The notes under the pieces: generated by a model
Database searches by the model: none
The model's input: the letters and a program-made list of their open reading frames with translations, nothing else
What the model was told of the DNA's origin: nothing
Part shown: positions 33,391 to 41,858 of the stretch, one piece after another
Numbering within the stretch: position 1 is the stretch's first letter
Layout: each line of letters opens with the position of its first letter
NCBI RefSeq assembly: GCF_012290005.1
Contig: NZ_JAAXMS010000006.1
Span: 248,001-312,000 of the forward strand
Origin: Crateriforma spongiae
GTDB lineage: Bacteria > Planctomycetota > Planctomycetia > Pirellulales > Pirellulaceae
Length of the DNA stretch: 64,000 nt
Direction: 5' to 3'
Translations under genes and position numbers: made by a program

Positions 33391-33833
33391 CCAGTTCTAA
33401 CAATCGGGGCAACGAATAGGTCAGCAATTCAGTCGACGCAGGATACACCGCCGCCGCGTTTTTGGGCAGCAAGGGCCGCAGCGACGGCGTGCGGCTCGGC
33501 GGCCGGCGTGAGACTCGGGGCGGTCGACCGAGCCGGGAAGCCAACCCCGTTTGCCCGATCGCCCCAACCATCGGATTCCCCGTCGTCGGGTTAACCGCGA
33601 AGAAGTTCAGCGGCACCACCGCGACAAATCGGCGGCTGTGAAAAACGAGCGTGTCGGCAACGCTCTACCTGAGAGACAATAAAGGACGCAGGTTCGTCTG
33701 AGCCACGCTCGCAGTCATGCTTTGAATCATGATGGTGTGCCCCCGGCGGCCAACCCTGCCCACCCCACCCGCCTTTGTCTGCGTCGGCGCATCATCCCTT
33801 GTGGTTGCCACGCGCATCCCCACCCTGAACATC
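33391..33833. other. Intergenic region between divergent lysA and the adaptor gene
   Basis: 443 bp. Frames open here (for example 33729 onward) run into the adaptor gene without a plausible start or signal peptide before 33834. The sequence is GC-rich and presumably holds the two divergent promoters. I did not identify convincing -35/-10 pairs, hairpins or repeats. Confidence 0.4.
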
Positions 33834-35273
33834 ATGACCGACGCCCCCCGACCCATGCGCCGTTGGATCAAACGCATCGCGATAGCTCTGGTGCTGTTGT
33901 CCGCCGTCGGTGCGGCGTCGACGATCGCGACATCGTCACTGCGTGTCGAAGAATCCCCGGTCGGGATGACTTACACCGTTCGCCGTGGATCGCTGGCGGT
34001 GACTGTCACGGAAAACGGCACGGTCGAAAGCAGCAACAACAAAGAAATCAAATGCATGGTCAAAGGCGGCAGCACCGTCTTGTGGGTCATCGAAACCGGC
34101 ACCATCGTCCAGCCCGGTGACGTCTTGGTGCGTCTGGACCAATCGCAAATCGAAGACAACATCTTGGCCCAAGAGATCGTCTACGAAAACGCGCTGGCCA
34201 ATAAGATCACCGCGGAATCCGATGTGGCGGTGGCACGCAAGAGCATCACTGAATACTTGGAAGGCACTTATGTCGAAGAACGAAGCACGATCGAAAAAGA
34301 CATCTTCGATGCCGAACAAGCGCTCACCCAAGCCAAACTGAATTACGAGTCATCCGTCCGCATGGCGGGCAAAGGATTGATCAAATCGTTGCAGCTGAGC
34401 CGTGAGAAGTTTGCCGTGGAATCGGCACGCAAAGATTTGGAATTGAAACAGACTCAACTGGAGTCGTTGGAGAAGTACAAGAAGGAAAAAGAACTTCAAA
34501 CCCTGAAAAGTTCACTGCGTGCTGCCGAAGCCCGCCTGGCATCCTTCGAAGCTTCCCTGAAATTGGAACAGGCTCGGCTGGATCGCGAAAAGGAACAATT
34601 GGAAAACTGCACCATCGTTGCCGACGTTCCCGGCATGGTGATCTTTCCATCGATGGCCGAATGGAAATCCACGCCCGACATCGAAGAGGGCGCGGTGGTT
34701 CGCGAACAACAAACCCTGTTGATCATTCCCGACGTTTCCAAAATGCAGGTCAAAGTTGGGATCCACGAATCCAAAGTCGATCGTTTATCGGTCGGAATGC
34801 CCGCCAGGGTCGAATTGCAAGACGACGTGTTGGCGGGCGAAGTCAGCGAGATCGCCGAAGTCACGCGACCGGCCGGTTGGTGGACCGGCAACTTGGTGAA
34901 ATATGACACGCTGATCCGCCTGGAATCTCAACCCGGACTGAAGCCGGGCATGACCGCATTGGTGGACGTGGTGCTGGCCCAGTACGACGACGTGCTGACC
35001 GTGCCGGTGGCCTGTGTTTTTGAGGACGGCGATCGTCACTTGTGCTGGGTCGTTACTGAGAGTGGTGTCCAACGCCGTGAACTGTCCTTGGGCGATACCG
35101 ATGACGAATTTGTGATCGTCCAGGCGGGGTTGGCCGAAGGCGATCGCGTGATTTTGAACCCCACCGTCTATGTGGATGAAGCCCAAAACGCGGCCGAACG
35201 CGTCGGCGGAAACGTGGTCGATGAATCGAGCGATTCGGAGGCCACCGCATCATTGGAGCCGACCGAAACATGA
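33834..35273 (+). CDS. HlyD/MacA-type periplasmic adaptor
   Basis: 479 aa from ATG 33834. Membrane anchor WIKRIAIALVLLSAVGAAS near residues 10-30, lipoyl halves YTVRRGSLAVTVTENGTVES and CTIVADVPGMVIFPS, and between them a long coiled coil (about 90-260) rich in Glu/Lys. A beta-barrel domain follows (VKVGIHESKVDRLSVGMPARV), then a membrane-proximal end. The C-terminal tail (about 20 aa) is acidic. The stop overlaps the permease start by ATGA, so this is a MacA-MacB-like pair. No TolC gene is adjacent; the one at 677 belongs to another operon. Confidence 0.88.
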   Translation: MTDAPRPMRRWIKRIAIALVLLSAVGAASTIATSSLRVEESPVGMTYTVRRGSLAVTVTENGTVESSNNKEIKCMVKGGSTVLWVIETGTIVQPGDVLVRLDQSQIEDNILAQEIVYENALANKITAESDVAVARKSITEYLEGTYVEERSTIEKDIFDAEQALTQAKLNYESSVRMAGKGLIKSLQLSREKFAVESARKDLELKQTQLESLEKYKKEKELQTLKSSLRAAEARLASFEASLKLEQARLDREKEQLENCTIVADVPGMVIFPSMAEWKSTPDIEEGAVVREQQTLLIIPDVSKMQVKVGIHESKVDRLSVGMPARVELQDDVLAGEVSEIAEVTRPAGWWTGNLVKYDTLIRLESQPGLKPGMTALVDVVLAQYDDVLTVPVACVFEDGDRHLCWVVTESGVQRRELSLGDTDDEFVIVQAGLAEGDRVILNPTVYVDEAQNAAERVGGNVVDESSDSEATASLEPTET

Positions 35274-36580
35274 TGCGGTTTTGGCAAACGCTGTTGCTGG
35301 GCGTCAAAAGTCTTCTGTTACAGAAGTTGCGATCGGCCCTGGCAGCCCTGGGGATCTTCATCGGGACGACCACCGTGATTTGGCTGGTCGCGATGGGGGA
35401 AGGTGTCAGCCATGACGCGCAGCAACAGATCTTGGAACTGGGCGCGACCAACATCATCGTCCGCAGTATCGAACCGCACAGCAGCGAAGCGGCCGGCGAA
35501 CGCGTCAAAACGTATGGACTGACCCGCGCCGATTACCGGCGCATGATGTCCAACATCCCCACGATCGTTCGCGCGGTTCCCATTCGCGAACTGCGGCGTG
35601 AATTCATGGTCGGCGGTCGTCGCTTGGACGCCAAGCTGATCGGCTGCACGTCGGATCACTTGGCGTTGAACCGGCTGCAAATCGCTCGTGGACGATGGTT
35701 GCGTCGCGACGATGATCGCGAGAACGTGATCGTGTTGGCTGACGGTACTGCCAAGCGTTTGTTCGGATACGAAGATCCGATCGGACAAAAAGTGCGGGTT
35801 GAAAGCGACGTCTATACCGTGATCGGCCAAACCAAACCTCGCGAAGCGTCCGCAGCGGTCGGTGGCAGTTTGGAAGCCCGCGATTACCGTTTCGACGCCT
35901 ACATTCCTTTGGAAACGTTTCGGCATCGGGTCGGTGACCAGATCATGACGCGGACCGGTGAAGGGTTTAACTTCAAAGGCGAAGTCGTCGAGCTGACGCA
36001 AATCACATTGACCGTTGGCAGCGTAGACGAAGTCGATGAAACCGCGTCGATCGTCAGCTTTCTGTTGCAAAAATATCACGACCAAGAAGATTACGCGGTG
36101 GTCGTGCCCAAGGAACTGCTGCGGCAAGCCGAACGTACGCGAACGATGTTCAATGTGTTGCTGGTCGTGATCGCCGGGATTTCATTGTTGGTCGGCGGGA
36201 TCGGCATCATGAACATCATGTTGGCGACGGTGACCGAACGGACCCGAGAGATCGGTGTGCGTCGTGCGATTGGCGCTAAGCGCAGCGATATCGTGCAACA
36301 GTTTTTGGCCGAAACGTTGGTGCTGACCGGCGGCGGTGGGTTGCTGGGCGTGTTGTTTGGCCTGATGTGCGGGCCGATCTTTGATTTCGTGCGAAACACG
36401 GCGGAGATGGTTTCGCCGGATCTGTTGCCACCGATCGTTCACACGTTGGAGCCGCGGATCGCGCTGTGGTCGGTCTTCCTGTCGCTGTTCATCTCGCTGG
36501 GGGTCGGTCTGATCTTTGGTGTCTATCCGGCACGTCGTGCGGCGATGATGAATCCGATCGACGCATTGCGTCACGAATAA
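35270..36580 (+). CDS. MacB/FtsX-type ABC transporter permease (no ATPase domain)
   Basis: 436 aa. N-terminal membrane helix (RSALAALGIFIGTTTVIWLVAMGEG), a periplasmic MacB core domain of about 240 residues, then three helices with FNVLLVVIAGISLLVGGIGIMNIMLATVTERTREIGVRRAIGA, the diagnostic FtsX coupling segment, and PARRAAMMNPIDALRHE at the end. MacB of E. coli carries its ATPase in the same chain; here there is none in the protein or in the neighbouring genes, so the nucleotide-binding subunit must be encoded elsewhere. Overlaps the adaptor by 4 bp. Likely export substrate unknown. Confidence 0.9.
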   Translation: MMRFWQTLLLGVKSLLLQKLRSALAALGIFIGTTTVIWLVAMGEGVSHDAQQQILELGATNIIVRSIEPHSSEAAGERVKTYGLTRADYRRMMSNIPTIVRAVPIRELRREFMVGGRRLDAKLIGCTSDHLALNRLQIARGRWLRRDDDRENVIVLADGTAKRLFGYEDPIGQKVRVESDVYTVIGQTKPREASAAVGGSLEARDYRFDAYIPLETFRHRVGDQIMTRTGEGFNFKGEVVELTQITLTVGSVDEVDETASIVSFLLQKYHDQEDYAVVVPKELLRQAERTRTMFNVLLVVIAGISLLVGGIGIMNIMLATVTERTREIGVRRAIGAKRSDIVQQFLAETLVLTGGGGLLGVLFGLMCGPIFDFVRNTAEMVSPDLLPPIVHTLEPRIALWSVFLSLFISLGVGLIFGVYPARRAAMMNPIDALRHE

Positions 36581-36792
36581 AAACTTGGGGGGGACATGAT
36601 GTAGTAGTAGACCGGCGCGTCACGCCCGGTTAGCTTGACGAGTGATGGGGCTGCCACCTTGTTCACTTGTCTCTTTTCCTGGCTCGGTTTCAGGCGAATG
36701 TCTTAGGTCGTTTCTGGTCTTTGGATGTTTGCTGAAGTTTCGGTGTTCATTCCGAACCTTCGTCCGACCCAACAGCTCAAGGATTCAGCGTC

Positions 36793-37824
36793 ATGAGAAA
36801 CGTTTTTGGCTACGCGCTGTTAATGCTATTGTTCATCGGTGGACGATGCCCCGCAGCATTGACCATCGACATCGATTACACGTTTGATACGAACAACTTT
36901 TTCGGCGCAGCTGGTTCTGCACAGCGAGAAGCGATTGAGGCAGCAGCCGGTTTTTTCGAGAACACGATCAGCCAGAATTTTGCTGCGATCACGCCGGGGG
37001 GCGATAACTCTTGGGATGCACAGTTCTTTAACCCTGCAACGGGCGGATTATCAACTGTCTCCAACGCGACCATTGCCGCGGACACGATTCGGATCTACGT
37101 CGGCGGTCGCAATCTGGGTTCGTCGACTCTGGGACAGGCTGGACGTGGTGGATGGTCGGCGTCGGGGTTTGCTCCGTTTTTTGACTCCATCAATCGGGGC
37201 GACTCAGCGACTCAATTTGGCCTTTGGGGTGGTTCGGCGACATTCAATACCACATCCAACTGGAACTTCAGCGTTGCGAGTGGCCCCAGTGCTGGGCAAA
37301 ACGACTTTTACTCAGTCGCGTTACACGAACTCGGGCACGTGCTCGGTTTGTCGGCGACAAGTGATGCGTGGGACGACCATTGGATCGCGGGCACCGACAG
37401 CATTGCCGATGCGAACCCAGGCACCGATGGGCAGTTCACGGGCCCCAATGCGCTTGCCGCATACAACGCGGACAACGGATTGTCCGAAGCGTTCATTCCA
37501 ACGGTTGCCGCAAGGTTGGATAATCCGGGAACAGCGCAGAACGAAGAAGACCTGACCAATCGGCACTTCGCCCGGAACACGATGTCGTACATCTACGGAA
37601 CGACGACATTACAAGAGATCGCTTTGGATCCAGATATCACAGTTGGCACACGCAAGCTTTTTACGAATGTCGATGTTGCCGCCTTGTCGGACATCGGTTG
37701 GCAAGTAACGGCCGTCCCCGAACCGTCGACGTGGTTTGCACTTGCTATGATCGGTGGCGGTGCTTGTTATCGCCGTCGTCGCCAACGTGCCAAGCAATCA
37801 ACGGAGGCTGCGGCGGACGTTTGA
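36793..37824 (+). CDS. PEP-CTERM secreted metalloprotease-like protein
   Basis: 343 aa. Signal peptide residues 1-22, then a metzincin-like domain with SVALHELGHVLGLSATSDAW; HELGH is at 178-182. The third zinc ligand expected in HExxHxxGxxH is not at its place (Ala188). A Met-turn candidate RNTMSYIYG is at 261-269 and VDVAALSDIGWQV ends the domain. The C-terminus has VPEPS at 308-312, a hydrophobic segment and a basic tail (RRRRQRAK), the PEP-CTERM sorting signal recognised by exosortase. Substrate unknown; the missing histidine may be a feature of this subfamily. Located alone between an ABC permease and an aldehyde dehydrogenase. Confidence 0.83.
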   Translation: MRNVFGYALLMLLFIGGRCPAALTIDIDYTFDTNNFFGAAGSAQREAIEAAAGFFENTISQNFAAITPGGDNSWDAQFFNPATGGLSTVSNATIAADTIRIYVGGRNLGSSTLGQAGRGGWSASGFAPFFDSINRGDSATQFGLWGGSATFNTTSNWNFSVASGPSAGQNDFYSVALHELGHVLGLSATSDAWDDHWIAGTDSIADANPGTDGQFTGPNALAAYNADNGLSEAFIPTVAARLDNPGTAQNEEDLTNRHFARNTMSYIYGTTTLQEIALDPDITVGTRKLFTNVDVAALSDIGWQVTAVPEPSTWFALAMIGGGACYRRRRQRAKQSTEAAADV

Positions 37825-37854
37825 TTCTGTCACGGCTTTGCGGGGCTTTCGCCG

Positions 37855-39276
37855 ATGGATTTCTTTCACAGTGGATCCTGGCAATCCAAAAACGAATCCT
37901 TTGACGTCACCCACCCGGCGACCGGCGATGTGGTCGAACGGGTACCCGCCGCGGACGTGAGTGATGTCGACGCTGCGATTGAACACCTGGACCGAATCGG
38001 CCGCGATGTGATGGGCCGCATGCCTGCCCACCAGCGGGCGGAGATTTTGCATAGGGTCAGCCAGGCGATCGGCGAACAGTTCGATTCGCTGGCTCGAACG
38101 ATCAGCAGCGAATGCGGCAAGACGATCCGTGAGGCTCGTGGCGAAGTCGCGCGTGCGGCCGAGGTGATGCGGCTTAGCGGCGAAGAAGCCAAACGAATCA
38201 ACGGCGAAGTGTTGCCGTTGGATGCGGCCGCCGGTGGCGAACACAAGCTGGGATTCACCCTGCGTGTTCCCTGTGGCGTCGTGGCTGCGATCACGCCGTT
38301 CAACTTTCCGCTGAACCTGGTTTGTCACAAAGTCGGTCCGGCCATCGCCGCCGGGAATGCGGTGTTGATCAAGCCCGCCAGCGACACGCCGCTGTCTTCG
38401 CTGAGGCTGGTCGGCATTTTGATCGACAGTGGTTTGCCCGCTTCGGCGATCGCTTGTTTGACCGGTGGTGGTGGAGTCTTGGGCCAAGCCATCTGTGGCG
38501 ATGACCGGATCCGAAAAATCAGCTTCACGGGCAGCCAAGTTGTCGGCGAAGCAATCTGTCGATCCGCCGGTTTGAAACGCGTGACGATGGAACTGGGCAG
38601 CAACAGTCCATTGGTCGTGTTGCCCGACGCCGACTTGGACGCGGTCGTTGCCGCCACCGTCGCATCGGGGTTCGCCAACGCAGGCCAGGTCTGTATTTCC
38701 GCCCAGCGTTTGATCGTCGATCGATCGGTGCACGATGATTTTCTGCAGCGGTTGTTGCCCGCGGTCGAGGCGATCCGTCTGGGAGATCCGCTGGACGAAC
38801 ACACCGACATGGGCCCGCTGATTCGGCGCAGCGAAGCCGATCGGGTGAAGGCTTGGCTGGACGAAGCAACGACCGCCGGTGCTCACGTTGCGACCGGCGG
38901 CGAACAAGACGGCGCGTTTGTCCGGCCGGCCGTGATCACGGACGCAAGTTCGAAGATGAAAATCGTCCGTGATGAATTGTTCGGACCCGCGGTCGCCGTC
39001 CAAGCGGTCGCCGATGTCGACACCGCGATCGCGGCGGCCAATGACACATCCTTCGGTTTGTCCGCGGCTGTGTTTACCCGCGACCTGGACGCGGCGATGC
39101 GTTTCGCCCGCAACGTCGACAGCGGCAACATTCACATCAACGGTGGGCCGATGTGGCGATCCGACTTGATGCCTTACGGAGGCCTGAAAAACAGCGGAAT
39201 CGGCAAAGAGGGCCCACGTTATACGATCGCCGAAATGACGGAAACCAAAATGATCGTTTTGCATTTGGGCGACTGA
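37855..39276 (+). CDS. Aldehyde dehydrogenase family protein
   Basis: 473 aa. NAD(P)-dependent oxidation of an aldehyde to the acid. Motifs: AITPFNFPLNLVCHKVGPAI with the nucleotide-site asparagine, NAVLIKPASDTPLSS, ISFTGSQVVGEAI, the glutamate in VTMELGSNSPLVVLPDADL, and the catalytic cysteine in NAGQVCISAQR. YGGLKNSGIGKEGPRY is near the end. All key residues are present. The start ATG 37855 lies 30 bp after the PEP-CTERM stop. It precedes the cyclo-ligase and fhcD genes by 95 bp on the same strand, so a role in C1 or other short aldehydes is possible, but the substrate cannot be read. Confidence 0.9.
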   Translation: MDFFHSGSWQSKNESFDVTHPATGDVVERVPAADVSDVDAAIEHLDRIGRDVMGRMPAHQRAEILHRVSQAIGEQFDSLARTISSECGKTIREARGEVARAAEVMRLSGEEAKRINGEVLPLDAAAGGEHKLGFTLRVPCGVVAAITPFNFPLNLVCHKVGPAIAAGNAVLIKPASDTPLSSLRLVGILIDSGLPASAIACLTGGGGVLGQAICGDDRIRKISFTGSQVVGEAICRSAGLKRVTMELGSNSPLVVLPDADLDAVVAATVASGFANAGQVCISAQRLIVDRSVHDDFLQRLLPAVEAIRLGDPLDEHTDMGPLIRRSEADRVKAWLDEATTAGAHVATGGEQDGAFVRPAVITDASSKMKIVRDELFGPAVAVQAVADVDTAIAAANDTSFGLSAAVFTRDLDAAMRFARNVDSGNIHINGGPMWRSDLMPYGGLKNSGIGKEGPRYTIAEMTETKMIVLHLGD

Positions 39277-39371
39277 TCACGTCCAATCGGCTTCACAAAG
39301 CGTGCCGCGGCCATTCAACTGCGGACGGTTTTTCCCGCTTCGCCCCCATTCCATTGCAGGAGTCCTCCAGC

Positions 39372-39977
39372 GTGAGTCCCACCGAAGATCTGGCCGCCCG
39401 CAAGACCGAAATTCGCAAGGCAGCCCACGCGGCTCGCAAAGCCCAGGAAGATAAGGACACCATCAGTCGCCAGATCACTGACCGCATTTTGCAATTGTCT
39501 GAATATCAGCAAGCGAAATGCGTGATGTGGTACGTCGATGTCCGCGACGAAGCCCGCACGCGCCACGCATTGCCCGATGCGATTGCCAGCGACAAGAAAA
39601 CCGTCATCCCGTTCTGTGTCGATGGGGAATTGGAATTGTTCCACCTGGAATCGATGGAAGAACTGGAACTGGGGATGTACAAAATCCTGGAACCGGCCGA
39701 GTCGCTGCGGCACGTCGCCGAGAAACGCGTTGATGTCAGCGAATTGGATTTGATCCTGGTACCCGGCGTCGGATTCGATGACCGTGGCGGACGCACCGGC
39801 CACGGCAAAGGCTATTACGACAAGTTGCTGGAAAACGCGCGAGCCGATACGCCGCTGGTCGCACTGGCGTTTGAGTGCCAAATGTTCGACGAGATTCCGA
39901 TGCAGGATCACGACATCTACATGGACAAGGTCATCACCGAAGACCGCGTGATCGAAGGGCGGGGACGCAATGGCTGA
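39372..39977 (+). CDS. 5-formyltetrahydrofolate cyclo-ligase
   Basis: 201 aa from GTG 39372 (VSPTEDLAARKTEIRKAAHA); the frame continues upstream but this start gives the family N-terminus. Converts 5-formyl-THF to methenyl-THF with ATP. ELDLILVPGVGFDDRGGRTGHGKGYYDKLLE is diagnostic: the glycine-rich ATP loop GRTGHGKGYYD is intact. The gene overlaps fhcD by 8 bp (39970-39977), which suggests translational coupling between a folate and an H4MPT/methanofuran enzyme. Confidence 0.9.
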   Translation: MSPTEDLAARKTEIRKAAHAARKAQEDKDTISRQITDRILQLSEYQQAKCVMWYVDVRDEARTRHALPDAIASDKKTVIPFCVDGELELFHLESMEELELGMYKILEPAESLRHVAEKRVDVSELDLILVPGVGFDDRGGRTGHGKGYYDKLLENARADTPLVALAFECQMFDEIPMQDHDIYMDKVITEDRVIEGRGRNG

Positions 39978-40878
39978 TCTGAAGCAACTGGTCGAAGACA
40001 CTTATGCGGAAGGGTTCCGCAGTATCTATGGCGAAATCCTGATCACCGCGCGGGACGAAAAATGGTTGCAGCATGCATTGAATGCCGTCACCGGTCACGC
40101 CAGCAGCACGATCTTGTGTGATTGCGAAGCCGGTGTGGCCCAAATCATTTCCAGCGATCAGACCCCCGACGGTCGGATCGGCGGTGTCGTGCAATTTCAC
40201 GTGCCGCGGTTTCGCAAAGACCGTCGTGAGCATTTGGAAAAAGTCATGCTGGCGCGGATCAGCCAAAACGTGCTGACGTGTCCGACCGCCCGGTGTTTCA
40301 ATCGACTGGACACCGAAGACTATTTCAAATTGGGACGCAAAGTCGCGTTCTTTGGTGACCGGCATCAGTTCCGCGACCAACGTTATGGAACCAAAGGTTG
40401 GGTGATTCCGATCTTGGGCGGCGAGTTTTATTTGACTCGCCGGTTTGGTTTTCGCGACGGCGTGATGGGCGGCAACCTGTGGTTCTTTGGTCCCGATGAA
40501 GATGTCGCATTGGCGGCTGCCGAAAAAGCCGCTCGGGCAGCCGATGCCGTGCCCAATGTCATCACCACCTTTCCCGGCGGTGTCGCCGCCAGCGGGTCCA
40601 AAGCCGGCAGCAGCTATGATTTCACAATTGCATCGACTTACGCCGAGTTTTGTCCGACGCTGAAAGACAAGCTGGGGGAAAAATCCAAGGTGCCCGACGG
40701 TGTGGGCAGCATCATGGAAATCATCATCAATGGTCGTGATCTGGACTCATTGAAAGACGCGACGCGTGCAGCGATTCATGCCGCCGCAGACACGGACGGA
40801 TTGATACGCATCACCGCCGGCAACTATGGCGGACGTCTGGGCAAATCGTTGATCCATCTACACCAGTTGCTGGATTAA
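39970..40878 (+). CDS. fhcD: Formylmethanofuran:tetrahydromethanopterin formyltransferase
   Basis: 302 aa, also called Ftr. Transfers a formyl group between H4MPT and methanofuran in the C1 oxidation chain. The family pattern is obvious: DTYAEGFRSIYGEILITARDE, then TGHASSTILCDCEAGV, VPRFRKDRREHLEKVMLARISQ, CPTARCFNRL and ITTFPGGVAASGSKAGSSYDF. Length matches the usual 295-305 aa. FhcABC subunits are not adjacent, consistent with the scattered C1 genes known in planctomycetes. It overlaps the cyclo-ligase by 8 bp and is the last gene before a repeat array. Confidence 0.95.
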   Translation: MADLKQLVEDTYAEGFRSIYGEILITARDEKWLQHALNAVTGHASSTILCDCEAGVAQIISSDQTPDGRIGGVVQFHVPRFRKDRREHLEKVMLARISQNVLTCPTARCFNRLDTEDYFKLGRKVAFFGDRHQFRDQRYGTKGWVIPILGGEFYLTRRFGFRDGVMGGNLWFFGPDEDVALAAAEKAARAADAVPNVITTFPGGVAASGSKAGSSYDFTIASTYAEFCPTLKDKLGEKSKVPDGVGSIMEIIINGRDLDSLKDATRAAIHAAADTDGLIRITAGNYGGRLGKSLIHLHQLLD

Positions 40879-40924
40879 ATCGTCGCCTTTCGCTCCGCCG
40901 AAAGATTGCGAAAAGAAACAGCCG

Positions 40925-41720
40925 CCTCCCAACCACTCCCACTCCTCCGTGCCTTGGTGCCTCCGTGAGAGCCATCTGCGCTGTTCTTGGGAGGTCTCTC
41001 ACAGAGGCACGAAGACACAGTGGAGAAGATGAAGAGGGCGATAGGAATCGTGGTGAAAGTTAACGGATCAATCGCGTTGGTGGCCTGACTCGATCAGCCC
41101 CTTGTCCACTCCCACCCCACCCCACCGTGCCTTGGTGCCTTCGTGAGAGCCATCTGCCCAGTGCTTGGGAGGTCTCTCACAGAGGCACGAAGACACAGAG
41201 GAGAAGACGAAGAGTGCGATAGGAATCGTGGTGAAAGTCAACGGATCAATCGCGTTGGTGGCCTGACTCGAACAACCCCTCGGCCACTCCCACCCCGTCC
41301 GTGCCTTGGTGCCTTCGTGAGAGCCATCTGCCCAGTGCTTGGGAGGTCTCTCACAGAGGCACGAAGACACAGAGGAGAAGATGAAGAGGGCGATAGGAAT
41401 CGTGGCGAAAGTTAGTGGATCAATCGCGTTGGTGGCCTGACTCGATCAGCCCCTTGTCCACTCCCACCCCTCCGTGCCTTGGTGCCTCCGTGAGATCCAT
41501 CTGCCCAGTGCTTGGGAGGTCTCTCACAGAGGCACGAAGACACGGAGGAGAAGATGAAGAGTGCGATAGGAATCGTGGTGAAAGTCAACGGATCAATCGC
41601 GTCGATGGCCTGACTCGATCAGCGCCTTGACCACCCCCACCCCTCCGTGCCTTGGTGCCTTCGTGAGATCCATCTGCCCAGTGCTTGGGAGGTCTCTCAC
41701 AGAGGCACAGACGCGAGGAT
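40925..41720. repeat. Tandem repeat array, about 4.6 units of 173-178 bp with hairpin core
   Basis: The marker CCGTGCCTTGGTGCC begins at 40947, 41125, 41299, 41472 and 41645. Each unit has an inverted pair: CCGTGCCTTGGTGCCTTCG type and, about 50 bp later, CTCTCACAGAGGCACGAAGA type. A spacer of about 100 bp contains AACGGATCAATCGCGTTGG. The core matches the 124-bp units near 24425-25292, but the spacers differ. Small frames within it are products of repetition. Confidence 0.88.
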
Positions 41721-41780
41721 GAAAGTAACTCTGGTGGTTGGCGGCCCGGTTCGAACAGTCGCCCGTTACGCACCGTTGGC

Positions 41781-41815
41781 GCAAAGAAACAGGCTTGGTC
41801 GCGACACCAAGCCTG
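41781..41815 (-). terminator. Rho-independent terminator of the DUF5117 protease gene
   Basis: A 10-bp perfect stem CAGGCTTGGT (41790-41799) / ACCAAGCCTG (41806-41815), followed on the minus strand by TTTCTTTG. It lies 44 bp beyond the stop codon at 41859. Confidence 0.75.
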
Positions 41816-41858
41816 AATCGTGTTCCCCGTTCAGGAACAATTGTCGTGTTGCCAAACG

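Noticed and set aside
40925-41720. Possible CRISPR array
   Set aside because: Units are 173-178 bp with nearly identical spacers and inverted arms, not short repeats with unique spacers; no cas genes are present.
41068-41773. Short frames inside the second repeat array
   Set aside because: They share the same peptide (CLCERPPKHWADGSHEGTKA) only because the DNA repeats; no ribosome-binding sites.
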